From NCBI GenBank assembly GCA_019636195.1, contig JAHBYA010000004.1, forward strand, positions 248,001-312,000: 64,000 bases of DNA. The letters are read 5' to 3'. Below, piece by piece: positions 1 to 15,980 of this stretch. Source of the stretch: Planctomycetota bacterium (lineage in GTDB: Bacteria; Planctomycetota; UBA8742; UBA2392). Position 1 is the stretch's first letter; every line of letters starts with the position of its first letter. The position numbers and the translations under genes were made by a program. The notes beneath the pieces are model-generated. The model was not told the DNA's origin. It saw only the letters and a list, made by a program, of their open reading frames with translations, and made no database searches.

Positions 1-632
1 CCAGCCTTGCCGATCGAGATGTTCATGTGGTCGAGGTTGCTGACCTGGCCGATGGTGGCGCGGCAGTTCTTGTGCACCTTGCGGATTTCGCCGCTGGGCA
101 TCTGGATTGCCATCCAGGTGTCATCGACGCGGCCCGACAGGATGCACTGGCTGCCCGCCCCGCGCGCAAGCTGTCCGCCGCGGCCGGGCTTGAGTTCGAC
201 GTTGTGGATGGCCAGGCCCTGCGGGATGACGTGCAGCGGCAGGCAGTTGCCCACGCGCGGCTCAGCCTTGTCGCCGGACATGACGACATCACCTTCCTTC
301 AGGCCGTGGGGCGCGATGATGTAGTCTTTGTGGCCGTTGGCGTACCAGACCTGGGCGATGAAGCAGGTGCGGTTGGGATCGTACTCGATCGACTTGACCG
401 TCGCGGGCACGCCGTCAAAGCGGTCGCGCTTGAAGTCGATCTCGCGGTAGCGGCGCTTGTGGCCGGCGCCGCGGTACGCGGCGGTCTGGCGGCCGCGGTT
501 GTTGCGCCCGCCGGTGGCCTTTTTGCCGTGCGTCTTGCCCTTCAGCGGCCGGGTGTCGCTGAGTTCAGAATAGTCCACAAGGCGCGTGTGGCGCAGGCTT
601 GGGGTACGGGGTTGGAATGTCTTGATTGCCAT
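1..632 (-). CDS. rplB: 50S ribosomal protein L2, C-terminus cut by window edge
   Basis: This is the start of L2, a primary 23S rRNA-binding protein needed for subunit joining and peptidyl transfer. The minus-strand frame begins with MAIKTFQPRTPS, continues with the basic stretch KGKTHGKKATGGRNN and the family block YRGAGHKRRYREIDF, and runs off the window after about 210 codons, so roughly the last quarter of the usual 270-280 residues is missing. The ATG at 632 is preceded by a purine-rich GAGAGAG. It is the most distal gene in view of the S10-type cluster rpsJ-rplC-rplD-rplW-rplB. Confidence 0.97.
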   Translation of the reverse strand, partial: MAIKTFQPRTPSLRHTRLVDYSELSDTRPLKGKTHGKKATGGRNNRGRQTAAYRGAGHKRRYREIDFKRDRFDGVPATVKSIEYDPNRTCFIAQVWYANGHKDYIIAPHGLKEGDVVMSGDKAEPRVGNCLPLHVIPQGLAIHNVELKPGRGGQLARGAGSQCILSGRVDDTWMAIQMPSGEIRKVHKNCRATIGQVSNLDHMNISIGKA

Positions 633-689
633 TGCTCTCTCTCATCCCGGTTTATCGCCCCGGGTCGGGCATAGTCGTCAAGCTGTGCT

Positions 690-980
690 TCAGGTGATCT
701 CGATGGTTTCGCCCTTCACCAGGGTGATCATCGCCTTCTTCCAGTCCTTCTCATTGAAGTAGCCGTACCGGTTGCGCCGGTTTTTGCGGCCCTTCATGCG
801 CACGGTGCGCACCTTGCTGACCTTGACGCCGAAGATGTCGCGCACAGCCTGCGCGATCTGGTGCTTGTTGGCCTCAAGCTCAACTTCAAACACGTAGGTG
901 CCGTTCTGCATCTGCACGCTGGACTTTTCCGTGATCAGCGGGCGCTTGAGCACGCCGTACAGTTCGCGTTTGTGTGCCAT
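690..980 (-). CDS. rplW: 50S ribosomal protein L23
   Basis: L23 lies at the polypeptide exit tunnel and docks trigger factor and SRP. The protein of 96 residues starts MAHKRELYGVLKRPLITEKS and holds the family stretch VKVSKVRTVRMKGRKNRR. The frame extends 13 codons upstream, but the ATG at 980 gives the normal length and N-terminus and lies one base after the rplD stop, so the two are translationally coupled. It is followed by rplB 57 bases on. Confidence 0.97.
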   Translation of the reverse strand: MAHKRELYGVLKRPLITEKSSVQMQNGTYVFEVELEANKHQIAQAVRDIFGVKVSKVRTVRMKGRKNRRNRYGYFNEKDWKKAMITLVKGETIEIT

Positions 981-981
981 G

Positions 982-1620
982 CTAATTCGCCTTTCCTGCC
1001 GCGCGGGCCTTGAGGGCATCCAGCGCTTCGCGGGTCAGTAGAACGCGGCGCTGCTTCACGACCTCGTAGGCGTTGAAGCTGGCCACGGGGCGCACCAGCG
1101 AACCCTTGAGGTTGCGCGCCGAAAGGTACAGGTTGCGGTCTTCGCCGGCGGTGCCGACCAGCAGCGTGCCGCGGTCAAGGCCGGCCTTGCCCAGCAGCTT
1201 GGCGAACTTGGCGGTCTTGGGCTTGTCGAACTTCAGCCCCTCCACCACCGCCACCTCGCCGTCGCGGAACTTGGCCAGCAGCGCGCTGTTCAGCGCAATC
1301 ACCTTCATCTTGGCGGGGATGCGCACGCGGTAGCTGCGGGGGTGCGGGCCGTGGGCGACGCTGCCCTTCACGCGGTGCGGCGCGTGCTTCTGGCCTGTGC
1401 GGGCGCGGCCGGTACCCTTCTGGCGCCAGGGCTTCTTGTTGCTGCCCTGCACGTCGGAAAGGTTCTTGGTGTTGTTGCTGCCCTGGCGGCGGTTGGCCTC
1501 ATAGGCGTACACCACCTCGCGCAGCGTGCGGGTCTTTACCTTGTCGCCGAAGATCGACTCGTCGAAAGAGATCTTCTCTTTCTCCTTGCCGTCGGCGTCG
1601 AATACCTGGACTTCCACCAT
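982..1620 (-). CDS. rplD: 50S ribosomal protein L4
   Basis: L4 binds 23S rRNA and, in several bacteria, represses its own operon. The 212-residue protein shows the internal basic loop with [12 protein letters not shown] (about residues 65-76), the part that reaches into the exit tunnel, followed by the GPHPRSY block. The ATG at 1620 is chosen over an upstream in-frame start at 1650 because it gives the family N-terminus ([13 protein letters not shown]). It sits between rplC and rplW in the canonical order. Confidence 0.97.
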   Translation of the reverse strand: MVEVQVFDADGKEKEKISFDESIFGDKVKTRTLREVVYAYEANRRQGSNNTKNLSDVQGSNKKPWRQKGTGRARTGQKHAPHRVKGSVAHGPHPRSYRVRIPAKMKVIALNSALLAKFRDGEVAVVEGLKFDKPKTAKFAKLLGKAGLDRGTLLVGTAGEDRNLYLSARNLKGSLVRPVASFNAYEVVKQRRVLLTREALDALKARAAGKAN

Positions 1621-1676
1621 GATCGTCTTCCTGTGCTGCGGGCGCGGCATGGGCGCCCAAGCAGTTCATCGCTCAG

Positions 1677-2354
1677 TTACTTGCTGCTCTTGCGCAGCGC
1701 CCTGTCCGCCTTGGCAAAGCGCTTGGCCTTGGCCTTGCGCACCACAATGTCGGCGCCGTTGTAGCCCGGCACCGCCCCGCGCACATACAGCAGGTTGCGC
1801 GTGTCATCCACCCGCGCCACCAGCAGGTTGCGCACGGTCACCTTTTCGACGCCCAGGTGGCCGGGCATGCGCTTGCCCTTGAGCACGTGGGCAATCGCCG
1901 TGTTGGTGCCGACCGAACCCGGCTCGCGCATGTTTTTCGTGCCGTGGCCGCGCGGGCCGCTGTTGAAGCCGTGGCGCTTGATGCCGCCCTGGTAGCCGCG
2001 GCCCTTGGTGGTGCCGCAGACGTCCACCCACTCACCTTCCTTGAACACGTCCGACACCTTGACCACGTCGCCGGCCTTCAGCTCTGCGGCCTTTTCCAGG
2101 CGCACTTCGCGCAGGCGGCGGCGTGGCTCAACGCCGGCTTTCTTGTAGTGCCCCTTCTGGGGCTTCCTGACGCTGCTGAGCTTGATATCGCCAAACCCGA
2201 TCTGCACGGCGAAGTAGCCGTCGTTTTCAGTGTCCTTGACCTGCGTGACGGTGCACGGGCCGACCTCAAGGATCGTCACGGGCACCACGCTGCCGTCATC
2301 CTTGAACAGCTGGCTCATCTCGCGCTTGCGGCCAATCAGTTGATTCAATGCCAT
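1677..2354 (-). CDS. rplC: 50S ribosomal protein L3
   Basis: L3 is an early-assembly protein whose loop approaches the peptidyl transferase centre. The 225-residue product has the N-terminal LIGRKREMSQLF, the block KGRGYQGGIKRHGF and SVGTNTAIAHVLKGKRMPGH in its C-terminal half. It is slightly longer than the E. coli protein (209), with a Lys/Arg-rich tail. It lies in the conserved S10 cluster, about 80 bases after rpsJ. Confidence 0.97.
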   Translation of the reverse strand: MALNQLIGRKREMSQLFKDDGSVVPVTILEVGPCTVTQVKDTENDGYFAVQIGFGDIKLSSVRKPQKGHYKKAGVEPRRRLREVRLEKAAELKAGDVVKVSDVFKEGEWVDVCGTTKGRGYQGGIKRHGFNSGPRGHGTKNMREPGSVGTNTAIAHVLKGKRMPGHLGVEKVTVRNLLVARVDDTRNLLYVRGAVPGYNGADIVVRKAKAKRFAKADRALRKSSK

Positions 2355-2437
2355 GTTCGTTTCCTGTTGTCCCGTCGCCTGCGCGGCGGGCCCCGGTTAT
2401 CTGCCGACGCGGCCATTGCCGTTGGTCGGGCTCAATG

Positions 2438-2758
2438 TCAGGTGTTGATGCGTACTTCCACTCCCGCCGGCAGGTTCAACGTCTGCAGTGCGTCCATCGT
2501 GCGCTGCGACGGCTGCCGGATGAAAATCAGCCGCTTGTGCGTGCGGATCTCGAACTGCTCGCGGCTTTTCTTGTCGATGTGCGGGCTGCGCAGCACCGTG
2601 TAGCGCTCAATGCGCGTCGGCAGCGGAATCGGGCCCGATATCAGGGCGCCGCTGTCGCGGGCTGAATCGACGATCTGCCGGGCCGACTGGTCCAGCAGCT
2701 CGTGGTCGTAGCCCTCAAGCCTGATCTTGAACTGCACGCCTGTTGCTTCTTTCGCCAT
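2438..2758 (-). CDS. rpsJ: 30S ribosomal protein S10 (NusE)
   Basis: S10 is a small-subunit head protein and also the NusE transcription factor that pairs with NusB and NusG. The 106-residue sequence contains [20 protein letters not shown], then [22 protein letters not shown] and [13 protein letters not shown], all diagnostic. It heads the S10-type gene set directly after fusA (45 bases), a junction at which many bacteria carry tuf; here tuf sits far upstream beside the tRNA cluster. Confidence 0.97.
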   Translation of the reverse strand: MAKEATGVQFKIRLEGYDHELLDQSARQIVDSARDSGALISGPIPLPTRIERYTVLRSPHIDKKSREQFEIRTHKRLIFIRQPSQRTMDALQTLNLPAGVEVRINT

Positions 2759-2803
2759 ATGCTTGCCTTGTGTCTGCCCCGTCGCCTGCGCGACGGGCCC
2801 TGA

Positions 2804-4951
<2,148 letters not shown>

Positions 4952-4977
4952 GTCAGTCTCCGCTCTTTCCGAACTTT

Positions 4978-5031
4978 CCGGCCCGTCAAACAAGCCGGGC
5001 CGGTGAATCCCAGTTTCAGGTCACCGGCCCG
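4978..5031 (-). promoter_or_regulatory. fusA leader with two competing hairpins
   Basis: Three complementary segments lie upstream of fusA in the transcript. Segment 1 (5031-5021, CGGGCCGGTGA) can pair over 11 bp with segment 2 (5006-4996, TCACCGGCCCG). Segment 2 can instead pair over 8 bp with segment 3 (4985-4978, CGGGCCGG). The two pairings exclude each other. The first is followed by GCTTGTTTG, which is weakly terminator-like. This geometry resembles an attenuator or ligand- or protein-controlled switch, but no known riboswitch class is recognised. Confidence 0.45.
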
Positions 5032-5178
5032 ACGACAATTCGTCGTTTGCCTGGCGCCCGAAACTTGCCTGCGGCCCTGCTTGGCAGGCAGTATTTCAAG
5101 CCTTGCGGGGCGAACCTCCGCCGCCGCCTGTATGAGGGCAGTTGCCCTGTTTATCCACACTCAGGTGTGGGGCGCGGT

Positions 5179-5206
5179 AGTGTAGTGACGCGCAGTCCCA
5201 AGTCAA
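5179..5206 (-). promoter_or_regulatory. Probable sigma-70 type promoter for fusA
   Basis: On the minus strand TTGACT (5206-5201) is separated by 16 bases from TACACT (5184-5179), close to consensus. It lies downstream of the rpsG terminator and upstream of the fusA leader, predicting a start near 5172 and a leader of about 220 nt. The rest of the 4952-5350 stretch shows no gene. A small hairpin CCACAC-CTGA-GTGTGG lies at 5154-5169. Confidence 0.55.
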
Positions 5207-5350
5207 CGGGTGAGCAAGGGTTGTGAAAACTGTTTTTGCCCCCCGCAACTTTGCCACATCCGTCACGCCCGCGCCCGTGGACAACGCCCGCAGAGTTGCC
5301 TTCCGGAAACCACACACGGCACTGATCCACGAACTCTTGCCTATGGCCGA

Positions 5351-5387
5351 ATCAAACAAGAAAGGCACAGCCGAAGCTGTGCCTTTC
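5351..5387 (-). terminator. Rho-independent terminator after rpsG
   Basis: A perfect 12-bp stem (5360-5371 with 5376-5387, GAAAGGCACAGC) closes a UUCG tetraloop on the minus strand and is followed by CTTGTTTGAT. It begins 17 bases after the rpsG stop. Confidence 0.85.
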
Positions 5388-5403
5388 CACTGGCATTGTG
5401 TGC

Positions 5404-5877
5404 CTACCAGGCGAAGTGGCTGAAGGCCTTGTTGGCTTCGGCCATGCGGTGGGTGTCTTCACGCTTCTTGACGGCTGTGCCTTCGCGGCGGAACGCGTCA
5501 CCGATTTCGTCGGCCAGGCGCTGCGACATGGCCTTGCCCTTGCGTGAGCGCGCCGCCTCAATCAGCCAGCGGAAGGCAAGCGCCTGCTGGCGTCGTGCGC
5601 CGACCGGCTTGGGCACCTGGTAGGTGGCGCCGCCGACGCGCTTGCTGCGGACTTCAACCATGGGGCGGGTGTTGTTGATCGCCTCGTTGAAGATCTCGAT
5701 CGGTTCTTTTTCAGGGATGCGCTGCTTGAGGACATCGAGCGCCTGGTAAACGATGCGCTGCGCGCTGGTGCGCTTGCCCTCTTTCATGACGCAGTTGATG
5801 AACTTGGCGAGCAGCTTGCTGTTGTAAACCGGGTCCGGTTGAAGGAATCGCTCGGTTGACTTGTAGTTGCGTGGCAT
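5404..5877 (-). CDS. rpsG: 30S ribosomal protein S7
   Basis: S7 nucleates assembly of the 30S head and contacts tRNA at the E site. The protein of 157 residues starts MPRNYKSTERFLQPDPVY and contains ARRQQALAFRWLIEAARSR and the C-terminal HRMAEANKAFSHFAW. The open frame extends far upstream, but the ATG at 5877 matches the family N-terminus and is preceded by GGAG. It stands between two terminators, so it is probably its own transcription unit rather than part of a classical rpsL-rpsG-fusA message. Confidence 0.97.
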   Translation of the reverse strand: MPRNYKSTERFLQPDPVYNSKLLAKFINCVMKEGKRTSAQRIVYQALDVLKQRIPEKEPIEIFNEAINNTRPMVEVRSKRVGGATYQVPKPVGARRQQALAFRWLIEAARSRKGKAMSQRLADEIGDAFRREGTAVKKREDTHRMAEANKAFSHFAW

Positions 5878-5918
5878 CTGCCGTAGCTCCGAAAGCCCAT
5901 TTCTATCAAGGGGCCGGA

Positions 5919-5946
5919 ATCGTAGCGCAGGGCGTGTTGCGCGCAA
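5919..5946 (-). promoter_or_regulatory. Possible promoter for rpsG
   Basis: On the minus strand TTGCGC (5946-5941) and TACGAT (5924-5919) are separated by 16 bases, placing a start about 35 bases before the rpsG ATG. The 304-base gap between rpsL and rpsG otherwise holds only the rpsL terminator and an A/T-rich patch near 5960-6010. Confidence 0.4.
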
Positions 5947-6120
5947 GCAGGGGGAGCGCGAAGAAAATTCTTTTGGCGCGCGCGAAAGTGGGCGAGAAGT
6001 TTTTCTTGCGTCAAGGGGGAGAAACTTCGGTGTCGGCTGATAGTTGATGAGTGCTTGCGTTGCGTGCAACGCAGAGGCGCAGCACGACCAACGCCGTTGG
6101 CCGCTCACTGAGTTCGCTCC

Positions 6121-6155
6121 GCAAAATGAAAGCGGTCGGCGCGTGGCCGACCGCT
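6121..6155 (-). terminator. Rho-independent terminator after rpsL
   Basis: A 10-bp stem (AGCGGTCGGC, 6131-6140, with GCCGACCGCT, 6146-6155) has a five-base loop and is followed on the minus strand by TTCATTTTGC. It lies 26 bases after the rpsL stop. Confidence 0.75.
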
Positions 6156-6181
6156 GATGCCTGGCAACCGGAGACCGGCAA

Positions 6182-6553
6182 CTACTTGCCGCGCTTGCTG
6201 CCGTACTTGCTGCGGCCCTGCTTGCGGCCCTGCACGCCTTGCGTGTCGAGCGCGCCGCGCACGATGTGGTAGCGCACGCCGGGAAGGTCGCGCACGCGGC
6301 CGCCGCGAATCAGCACAATGTTGTGCTCTTGCAGGTTGTGGCCCTCGCCGGGGATGTAGGCGGTGACTTCACGCTGGTTGGAAAGGCGCACACGCGCGAT
6401 CTTGCGCAGCGCCGAGTTCGGCTTCTTCGGGGTCGTGGTCTTGACCTGAAGGCACACGCCGCGCTTGAACTGGTTGGCATCAAGCGCCGGGCACTTGCTC
6501 TTCTTCTTGACCTGCTTGCGGCCCTTGCGGGCGAGTTGGTTTACCGTAGGCAT
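6182..6553 (-). CDS. rpsL: 30S ribosomal protein S12 with Arg at position 88
   Basis: S12 controls decoding accuracy and lines the streptomycin site. The 123-residue protein keeps [13 protein letters not shown], with Lys at position 43 (E. coli numbering, no gaps to this point), and the loop block [13 protein letters not shown]. In that block residue 88 is Arg, where E. coli has Lys. The codon reads CGC on the coding strand. K88R at this site is an established streptomycin-resistance substitution in E. coli and mycobacteria, so natural resistance is predicted. The gene follows the lipoprotein gene after 37 bases. Confidence 0.97.
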   Translation of the reverse strand: MPTVNQLARKGRKQVKKKSKCPALDANQFKRGVCLQVKTTTPKKPNSALRKIARVRLSNQREVTAYIPGEGHNLQEHNIVLIRGGRVRDLPGVRYHIVRGALDTQGVQGRKQGRSKYGSKRGK

Positions 6554-6590
6554 TCGTCTGTTCCTGCGCCAATCAAGGCGCGAAAGTGTA

Positions 6591-7642
6591 CTAATCCTTC
6601 CTTACTTGCAAGAGCCCGCCCCGCAGTTTCTCTACCCACTCGGGGTACTCCTGCTGTATCGCCGCGTCCGCCGCATCCAGGGCCGTTTCCAGCGCATTGG
6701 CTGTTCGTTCGTCTTTCAGGCCGAGTGCCAGCCGGCCCAGCGCGTAGCGTGCATAAAACAGAAAGCACTCGCCGGCCGGCATGCCCAACGACTCGGGCGT
6801 CGGCAGGCCCCCCACCGCGCGGTCACGGGTGCGGTCGCCCCACTTGATGGCGGCCTTGCGGTCGCCCGCTTCGTACCACAGGCGCAGCGCCTCGGCGCAC
6901 ACGGCGTTGCAGGCCCACAGGTCATTGGCACGAAACGCGGCTTCGTAGCCCTGCTCAAGGGTTGACTCGTACTCATCCCGCGGCAGGTAACGCGCCAGCT
7001 CTATCACCGCTTCGCACAACAGCAGGTCGTCGTCGATCCGGCGTGCCCACGAAAGCCCCTGCACAGCCATGGCGCGCGCGTAGGCGGATTGCTTTGCCCG
7101 TGCGTAATCTTGTGCCAACGCGACCGCGACATCGACGCAGCGCGCGTATGCCCCGGCCACTTCCAGCCAGTGCAGGGCATCGCCGGCCCGGTCATCGGCG
7201 GCATTGAACCTGCCTGCGCCGACTTCGATTTGCGCCAGGGCGAACGCGACCTCAGCCCGGTCGCGGGGCGCGTCTTCGAACTGCACTTTGGCCAGCACTT
7301 CGCGCGCAGCCGCCTCGTCGCGGCCTTCGCCGATGCGGCCCAGAGTGGCTGCTTGCAGCACGCGCACAAAACTGCGGTCGCGCACACGCTCCGCGGGCAT
7401 GGCTTCCCATGCTGCATCCAGAATCGTCGATGCCAGCGCGCGGTTGCCCTTGTCCGCCCATGCCATCGCCTGCTCAAGGCGGTGCGCAACTTCGGACAGG
7501 TTGAAGTCGGTCTCGGCTGTGCGATCAACCAGCGGCACGGGCTTCGGCGGGTGTGCGCGAGTGGAAGCGCAGGCCGCCAGCAACATGCAAAAGAGCCCGC
7601 AGATCGCGGGCCCCGTTGCAGTGCTGGTCTGCCGACGGCGCA

Positions 7643-7643
<1 letters not shown>
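6591..7643 (-). CDS. Predicted lipoprotein with helical repeats, between rpoC and rpsL
   Basis: The function is unknown. The 350-residue product has an N-terminal signal with a lipobox ending LLAAC (Cys at about 25), then an alpha-helical, Ala/Arg-rich body that looks like TPR-type repeats (for example [21 protein letters not shown]). The ATG overlaps the rpoC stop in a TAATG arrangement, so translation is coupled to RNA polymerase synthesis. An exported lipoprotein placed inside the rpoC-rpsL junction is unusual. It may simply ride on a strong transcript. No catalytic motif is visible. Confidence 0.8.
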
Positions 7644-11851
<4,208 letters not shown>

Positions 11852-11885
11852 GAGCCATTCCTCTTTCAGTGCAGACTGTTGGTGT

Positions 11886-11935
11886 TGCGTCCCGTGTGCC
11901 GTGTGCCGTGTCCCGTGCGTTCCGACTCGGGACAA
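11886..11935 (-). repeat. Heptad array between rpoB and rpoC
   Basis: Six or so 7-base units follow each other without gaps from 11891 (CCCGTGT, GCCGTGT, GCCGTGT, CCCGTGC, GTTCCGA). The unit is shared in style with arrays elsewhere in this window. It fills most of the 94-base gap between the rpoB stop and the rpoC start. Confidence 0.75.
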
Positions 11936-11945
11936 CTGACCCGCC

Positions 11946-14900
11946 CTACTCCTTGATCACGTCGCTGACCATCGTGCCGTCCGGACGGAACAGCGCGATG
12001 TTGAGCGCGAGGCCCTTGATCTCGTTGACCAGCACGTCAAAGCTGACGGGTGTGCCGGGCTCAAGGACGTTTTCGCCCTTGACCATGCTTTCGTAGATCT
12101 TGGTGCGGCCTTCGACGTCGTCGGACTTGACCGTCAGCAGCTCCTGCAGGATGTTGGCCGCGCCGTAAGCCTCCAGCGCCCAGACTTCCATTTCGCCGAA
12201 GCGCTGGCCGCCGCTGCGGGCCTTGCCGCCCAGCGGCTGCTGGGTAATCAGGCTGTACGGGCCGGTGGCGCGGGCGTGCACCTTGTCGTCAACCAGGTGG
12301 TGCAGCTTCAGCATGTACATGTAGCCGACGCTGACCTTCATCTCGAAGGGCTGGCCGGTGCGTCCATCGTACAGCGTAAGCTTGCCGTCGGTCGGGTAGC
12401 CGGCTTCGCCCAGCAGGCGCGTAATGTCGTCTTCAGTCGCGCCGTTGAACACCGGGGTAAGCGCCCTGAAGCCCAGCTTGCGGGCGGCAAGTCCCAGGTG
12501 CAGTTCAAACAGCTGGCCCACGTTCATGCGCGACGGTACGCCAAGCGGGTTCAGAACCATCTGCACGGTCGTGCCGTCTTCCAGAAACGGCATGTCTTCA
12601 ACTTTGAGGATCTTGCTGACCACGCCCTTGTTGCCGTGGCGACCGGCGAACTTGTCACCGACGCTCAACTGGCGCTTGGTGGCGAGCTCGACGCGGACCT
12701 TTTCCAGCACGCCGGTCGGCAACTCGTCGCCGCGAGTGAGCTTCTGGACCGTGCGGTCCAGCTTCTGGCGCGCGGTGCGGATCTTCTTGCGGGCGCGGTT
12801 GATCGCTTCTTCGACCAGCCGCACGCTGCGGCCGCTGGCGCCGAACGCGTCCGGCGTCAGGTTTTCCATGATGTCGTCGATTTCTTCGGCGGTCAGGCCC
12901 TTGCGCTCTTCTTCGTTGAGCAGGCTCTTGATGCCCTTCTTGCCGGACTTGGGCTTTTCGCCCAGTGACTCTTCCAGCTCAGCGACCAGCACCTGCAACT
13001 GCTCGCGTGCTTCCGACAGGTACAGCTCGTTGGCCTGCTTCTGTTCAATCTTGACCTGCTTCTTCTCTTCCTCGGTCTGGGCGATGCGCTTTGAGAAGCG
13101 CTCGGTCTTGATCACCACACCGTAGCTGCCGGCGGGTACTTCCAGGCTGTCGTTTTTGACGTCTTCGCCGGCTTTGCCGAAGATCGCGTACAACAGCTTT
13201 TCTTCGGGCGTCAGCTCGGATTTGGACTTGGGCGCGACCTTGCCGACCAGGATGTCGCCGGGGCCGACCTTGGTGCCGACGCGGATTACGCCGCCTTCAT
13301 CAAGGTTCTTGCGCTGGCGCTCGCCGACGTGCGGGATTTCGTTGGTGAACTCTTCGCGGCCCAGCTTGGTCTCGCGAATCTCGATTTCAAACTCTTCGAT
13401 GTGGATGCTGGTGAAGGTGTCCTTGTGCAGCAACTGCTCGGATACCAGGATCGCGTCCTCGAAGTTGTAACCGTCCCACGGCATGAACGCGAGCAGGATG
13501 TTGCGGCCCAGCGCCAGCTCGCCGTAGTGGGTGGCTGCGCCGTCGGCGATCACGTCGCCCTTCTTCACACGGTCGCCTTCCTTGACCACGGGCACCTGGT
13601 TCAGGCAGGTGCGTTCGTTCAGGCCGACAAACTTGCGCAGCGTGTAGATTTCGTCGCCAATGATGATTTCGCGGCTGTCCACATAGCGCACGACGCCGTC
13701 GGCGACGGCGCGCACGACCATGCCGCTGTTGTAAGCGACGTGGCGTTCCATGCCGGTGCCGACAATCGGCGGCTCGGTGGTCACCAGCGGCACTGCCTGG
13801 CGCTGCATGTTGCTGCCCATCAGCGCGCGGTTGGCGTCGTCGTGTTCCAGGAAGGGGATCAACGAGGCGCTGACGCCCACCATCTGCATGGAGCTCACGT
13901 CCATCAGCTCGACTTCGTCGGCCTTGACGGTCTTGAAGTCCTGGCCGATGCGCACGGGAATGTGGTCGCCGGTCAGGTTACCCTTGTCGTCCAGCGGGGC
14001 GTCTGCGGGCGCGATCACGCTGGCCACTTCTTCGTCGGCGCGCAGGTACAGGATTTCGTCGGTGACCTTGCCCTTTTTCACGGCGCGGTACGGAGTGACC
14101 AGGAAGCCGTACTCGTCGGTCTGGGCGTACGTGCACAGCGAAGAAATCAGGCCGATGTTCGTGCCTTCCGGTGTTTCAATCGGGCAGATGCGGCCGTAGT
14201 GGCTGATGTGCACGTCGCGCACTTCAAAGCCGGCACGCTTGCGGTTCAGGCCGCCGGGGCCCAGCGCCGAAAGGCGCCGCTCGTGGGTAAGCTGCGAAAG
14301 CGGGTTGGTCTGGTCCACGACCTGGGAAAGCTCACCGCGGCCGAAGAAGAACGCCACGGCGGTGCTGATGGTCTTGGCGTTGATCAGGTTGCGCGGCGTC
14401 GGGTTCTCTTCCAGGTTCATGCGCTCCTGGACATTCTTCTTGAGCTTCAGGAAGCCCTTGCGCAGCTCGTCGCACACCAGCTCGTCGATTGTCTTGACGC
14501 GGCGGTTGCCGAGGTGGTCGATGTCGTCGATGGTCGCTTCGCTGCCGGGGCGGCGCAGCGCCAGGATGTAGTCGATGGCGTTCTTGACGTCATCGGGCAG
14601 CAGGCTCTGGGCGTTCTCGGCGATCTCGACGCCGAACTTGCGGTTCAGGCGGAAGCGCCCGACGCGCCCCAGCCGGTAGCGTGTTTCGTCGTAGAACTTC
14701 TCGGCGAACAGCGCCGCGGCCTTCTCCTTGTTGACGGGGTTGCCCGGGCGCAGTCGCAGGTAGATGCGCTCCAGCGCTTCTTCCTGGTCGGTGGTCGGGT
14801 CTTCCTGCAGGCTGTTGAGGATCAGGGGGTCGGTGACGTCCTTGATGACCTCAACTTCCTTGATGTTCTTGTTGGCGGCAATGATCTCGGCGAGGTCGCT

Positions 14901-15677
14901 GCTGATCAGGGTCGCGCCTTCAGCCAGGATTTCGCCGGTTTCAGGATCGGTGACGTCGTTGACGACGTAGCGATTGGCAATCTGCTTGGCGGCCTTGGGG
15001 CCGGTCTTGATCTTCTGCGTCTCATAGAACTGGCGGATGATCGCCTCGGACGTGGAAAGGTCCGGGCTCATGGCGCGGAAGAAGGTCATGGCGCTGAACT
15101 TGCCGCTCTGGTCGATGCGGATGCTGAGCGTGTCTTTCTTCGTGACAGCCAGCTCAATCCAGCTGCCGCGCTCGGGGATTACCCAGCAGCTGTGCATCTT
15201 GCGGTTGTCCGGGCTCAGCTCAAAGCCGAAGTCAACGCCGGGGCTGCGGTGAAGCTGGCTGACAATCACGCGCTCGGCGCCGTTGATGATGAACTCGCCG
15301 CCGCCGATCATCAGGGGCAGCTCGCCCAGATACACGTCTTCATCGACGCTCTCGCCGTCGCGGTTCAGGCGCATCTTGACGACCAGCGGCGCGCCGTAGG
15401 TCAGCTTGAGGGCGCGGCACTCGTCGGGCGTGTAGCGCGGCTCGCCCAGGTCGTAGCTGAGGAACTCAAGGCTCATCGTCTGGTCGTAGCTGTAGATCGG
15501 GAAGATCTCCGTGACCAGTGACTGCAAGCCGATCTCTTCGCGGCGCGACTGCGGCACGTCGGCCTGCAAAAAGCGCGCGTAGCTTTCAGTCTGCAGCTGC
15601 ACCAGATTGGGCAACTCGACCTGGCCGGCGGCTTTGCCGAAGCGACGGATCGGTGTGACGTCTTGGGTAAGCGGCAT
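11946..15677 (-). CDS. rpoB: DNA-directed RNA polymerase subunit beta
   Basis: RpoB forms the other half of the polymerase active cleft. The 1243-residue protein contains the rifampicin-site block [20 protein letters not shown] followed by [20 protein letters not shown], and the late signatures [11 protein letters not shown] and [20 protein letters not shown]. Compared with E. coli, the rifampicin cluster keeps Asp516, His526 and Ser531 but has Val at positions 514 and 515 (Phe, Met in E. coli), and RGE replaces SSQ at 508-510. A modest effect on rifamycin binding is possible. Start ATG at 15677. Confidence 0.98.
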   Translation of the reverse strand: MPLTQDVTPIRRFGKAAGQVELPNLVQLQTESYARFLQADVPQSRREEIGLQSLVTEIFPIYSYDQTMSLEFLSYDLGEPRYTPDECRALKLTYGAPLVVKMRLNRDGESVDEDVYLGELPLMIGGGEFIINGAERVIVSQLHRSPGVDFGFELSPDNRKMHSCWVIPERGSWIELAVTKKDTLSIRIDQSGKFSAMTFFRAMSPDLSTSEAIIRQFYETQKIKTGPKAAKQIANRYVVNDVTDPETGEILAEGATLISSDLAEIIAANKNIKEVEVIKDVTDPLILNSLQEDPTTDQEEALERIYLRLRPGNPVNKEKAAALFAEKFYDETRYRLGRVGRFRLNRKFGVEIAENAQSLLPDDVKNAIDYILALRRPGSEATIDDIDHLGNRRVKTIDELVCDELRKGFLKLKKNVQERMNLEENPTPRNLINAKTISTAVAFFFGRGELSQVVDQTNPLSQLTHERRLSALGPGGLNRKRAGFEVRDVHISHYGRICPIETPEGTNIGLISSLCTYAQTDEYGFLVTPYRAVKKGKVTDEILYLRADEEVASVIAPADAPLDDKGNLTGDHIPVRIGQDFKTVKADEVELMDVSSMQMVGVSASLIPFLEHDDANRALMGSNMQRQAVPLVTTEPPIVGTGMERHVAYNSGMVVRAVADGVVRYVDSREIIIGDEIYTLRKFVGLNERTCLNQVPVVKEGDRVKKGDVIADGAATHYGELALGRNILLAFMPWDGYNFEDAILVSEQLLHKDTFTSIHIEEFEIEIRETKLGREEFTNEIPHVGERQRKNLDEGGVIRVGTKVGPGDILVGKVAPKSKSELTPEEKLLYAIFGKAGEDVKNDSLEVPAGSYGVVIKTERFSKRIAQTEEEKKQVKIEQKQANELYLSEAREQLQVLVAELEESLGEKPKSGKKGIKSLLNEEERKGLTAEEIDDIMENLTPDAFGASGRSVRLVEEAINRARKKIRTARQKLDRTVQKLTRGDELPTGVLEKVRVELATKRQLSVGDKFAGRHGNKGVVSKILKVEDMPFLEDGTTVQMVLNPLGVPSRMNVGQLFELHLGLAARKLGFRALTPVFNGATEDDITRLLGEAGYPTDGKLTLYDGRTGQPFEMKVSVGYMYMLKLHHLVDDKVHARATGPYSLITQQPLGGKARSGGQRFGEMEVWALEAYGAANILQELLTVKSDDVEGRTKIYESMVKGENVLEPGTPVSFDVLVNEIKGLALNIALFRPDGTMVSDVIKE

Positions 15678-15699
15678 GAATGACCTCAGGTGGAACTAC

Positions 15700-15790
15700 A
15701 GGTTTCAGGTATCAGGTATCAGGTTTCAGGCCGTAGGTTGCGGGCTGGTCCATCCCTGAAACCTGCAACCTTGAACCTGCAACCTGCTGC
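15700..15790. repeat. Inverted pair of heptad arrays upstream of rpoB
   Basis: From 15700 the plus strand reads AGGTTTC, AGGTATC, AGGTATC, AGGTTTC, AGGCCGT, AGGTTGC. From 15755 it reads CCTGAAA, CCTGCAA, CCTTGAA, CCTGCAA. The second block is the reverse complement of the first register, so the pair can fold into an imperfect hairpin in the rplL-rpoB intercistronic RNA. The remainder of the 303-base gap holds no gene. Confidence 0.8.
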
Positions 15791-15944
15791 ACAAACGCAA
15801 ACGGGGCGCCGCGGTGGGGAACCACGTGCCCTGCATCTCTTGTCCTTCGGTTCGCGGTACGGGCGCCGCACTCCCCTGCGTCGGCGCGCGTCCATTCTGG
15901 TTGCGAAGGACGGCTGTGTTTCGATTTGAACAACCTGCCTGGCA

Positions 15945-15968
15945 GGCCCCGGCGTTTCATCCGGGGCC
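15945..15968 (-). promoter_or_regulatory. Hairpin between rplL and rpoB
   Basis: An 8-bp stem (GGCCCCGG, 15945-15952, with CCGGGGCC, 15961-15968) lies 13 bases after the rplL stop and is followed by a weak TTGTT. In many bacteria a partial terminator or RNase III site at this junction lowers rpoBC relative to L7/L12. This hairpin is a candidate for that role. Confidence 0.4.
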
Positions 15969-15980
15969 CGCCGCGGGCAG

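Noticed and set aside
13329..15521. A 730-codon open frame on the plus strand opposite rpoB, and similar long frames opposite fusA, rpoC, tuf/secE, topA and korA
   Set aside because: They are the antisense shadows that high G+C at third positions produces. They lack family motifs and ribosome-binding sites, and one runs through tRNA genes.
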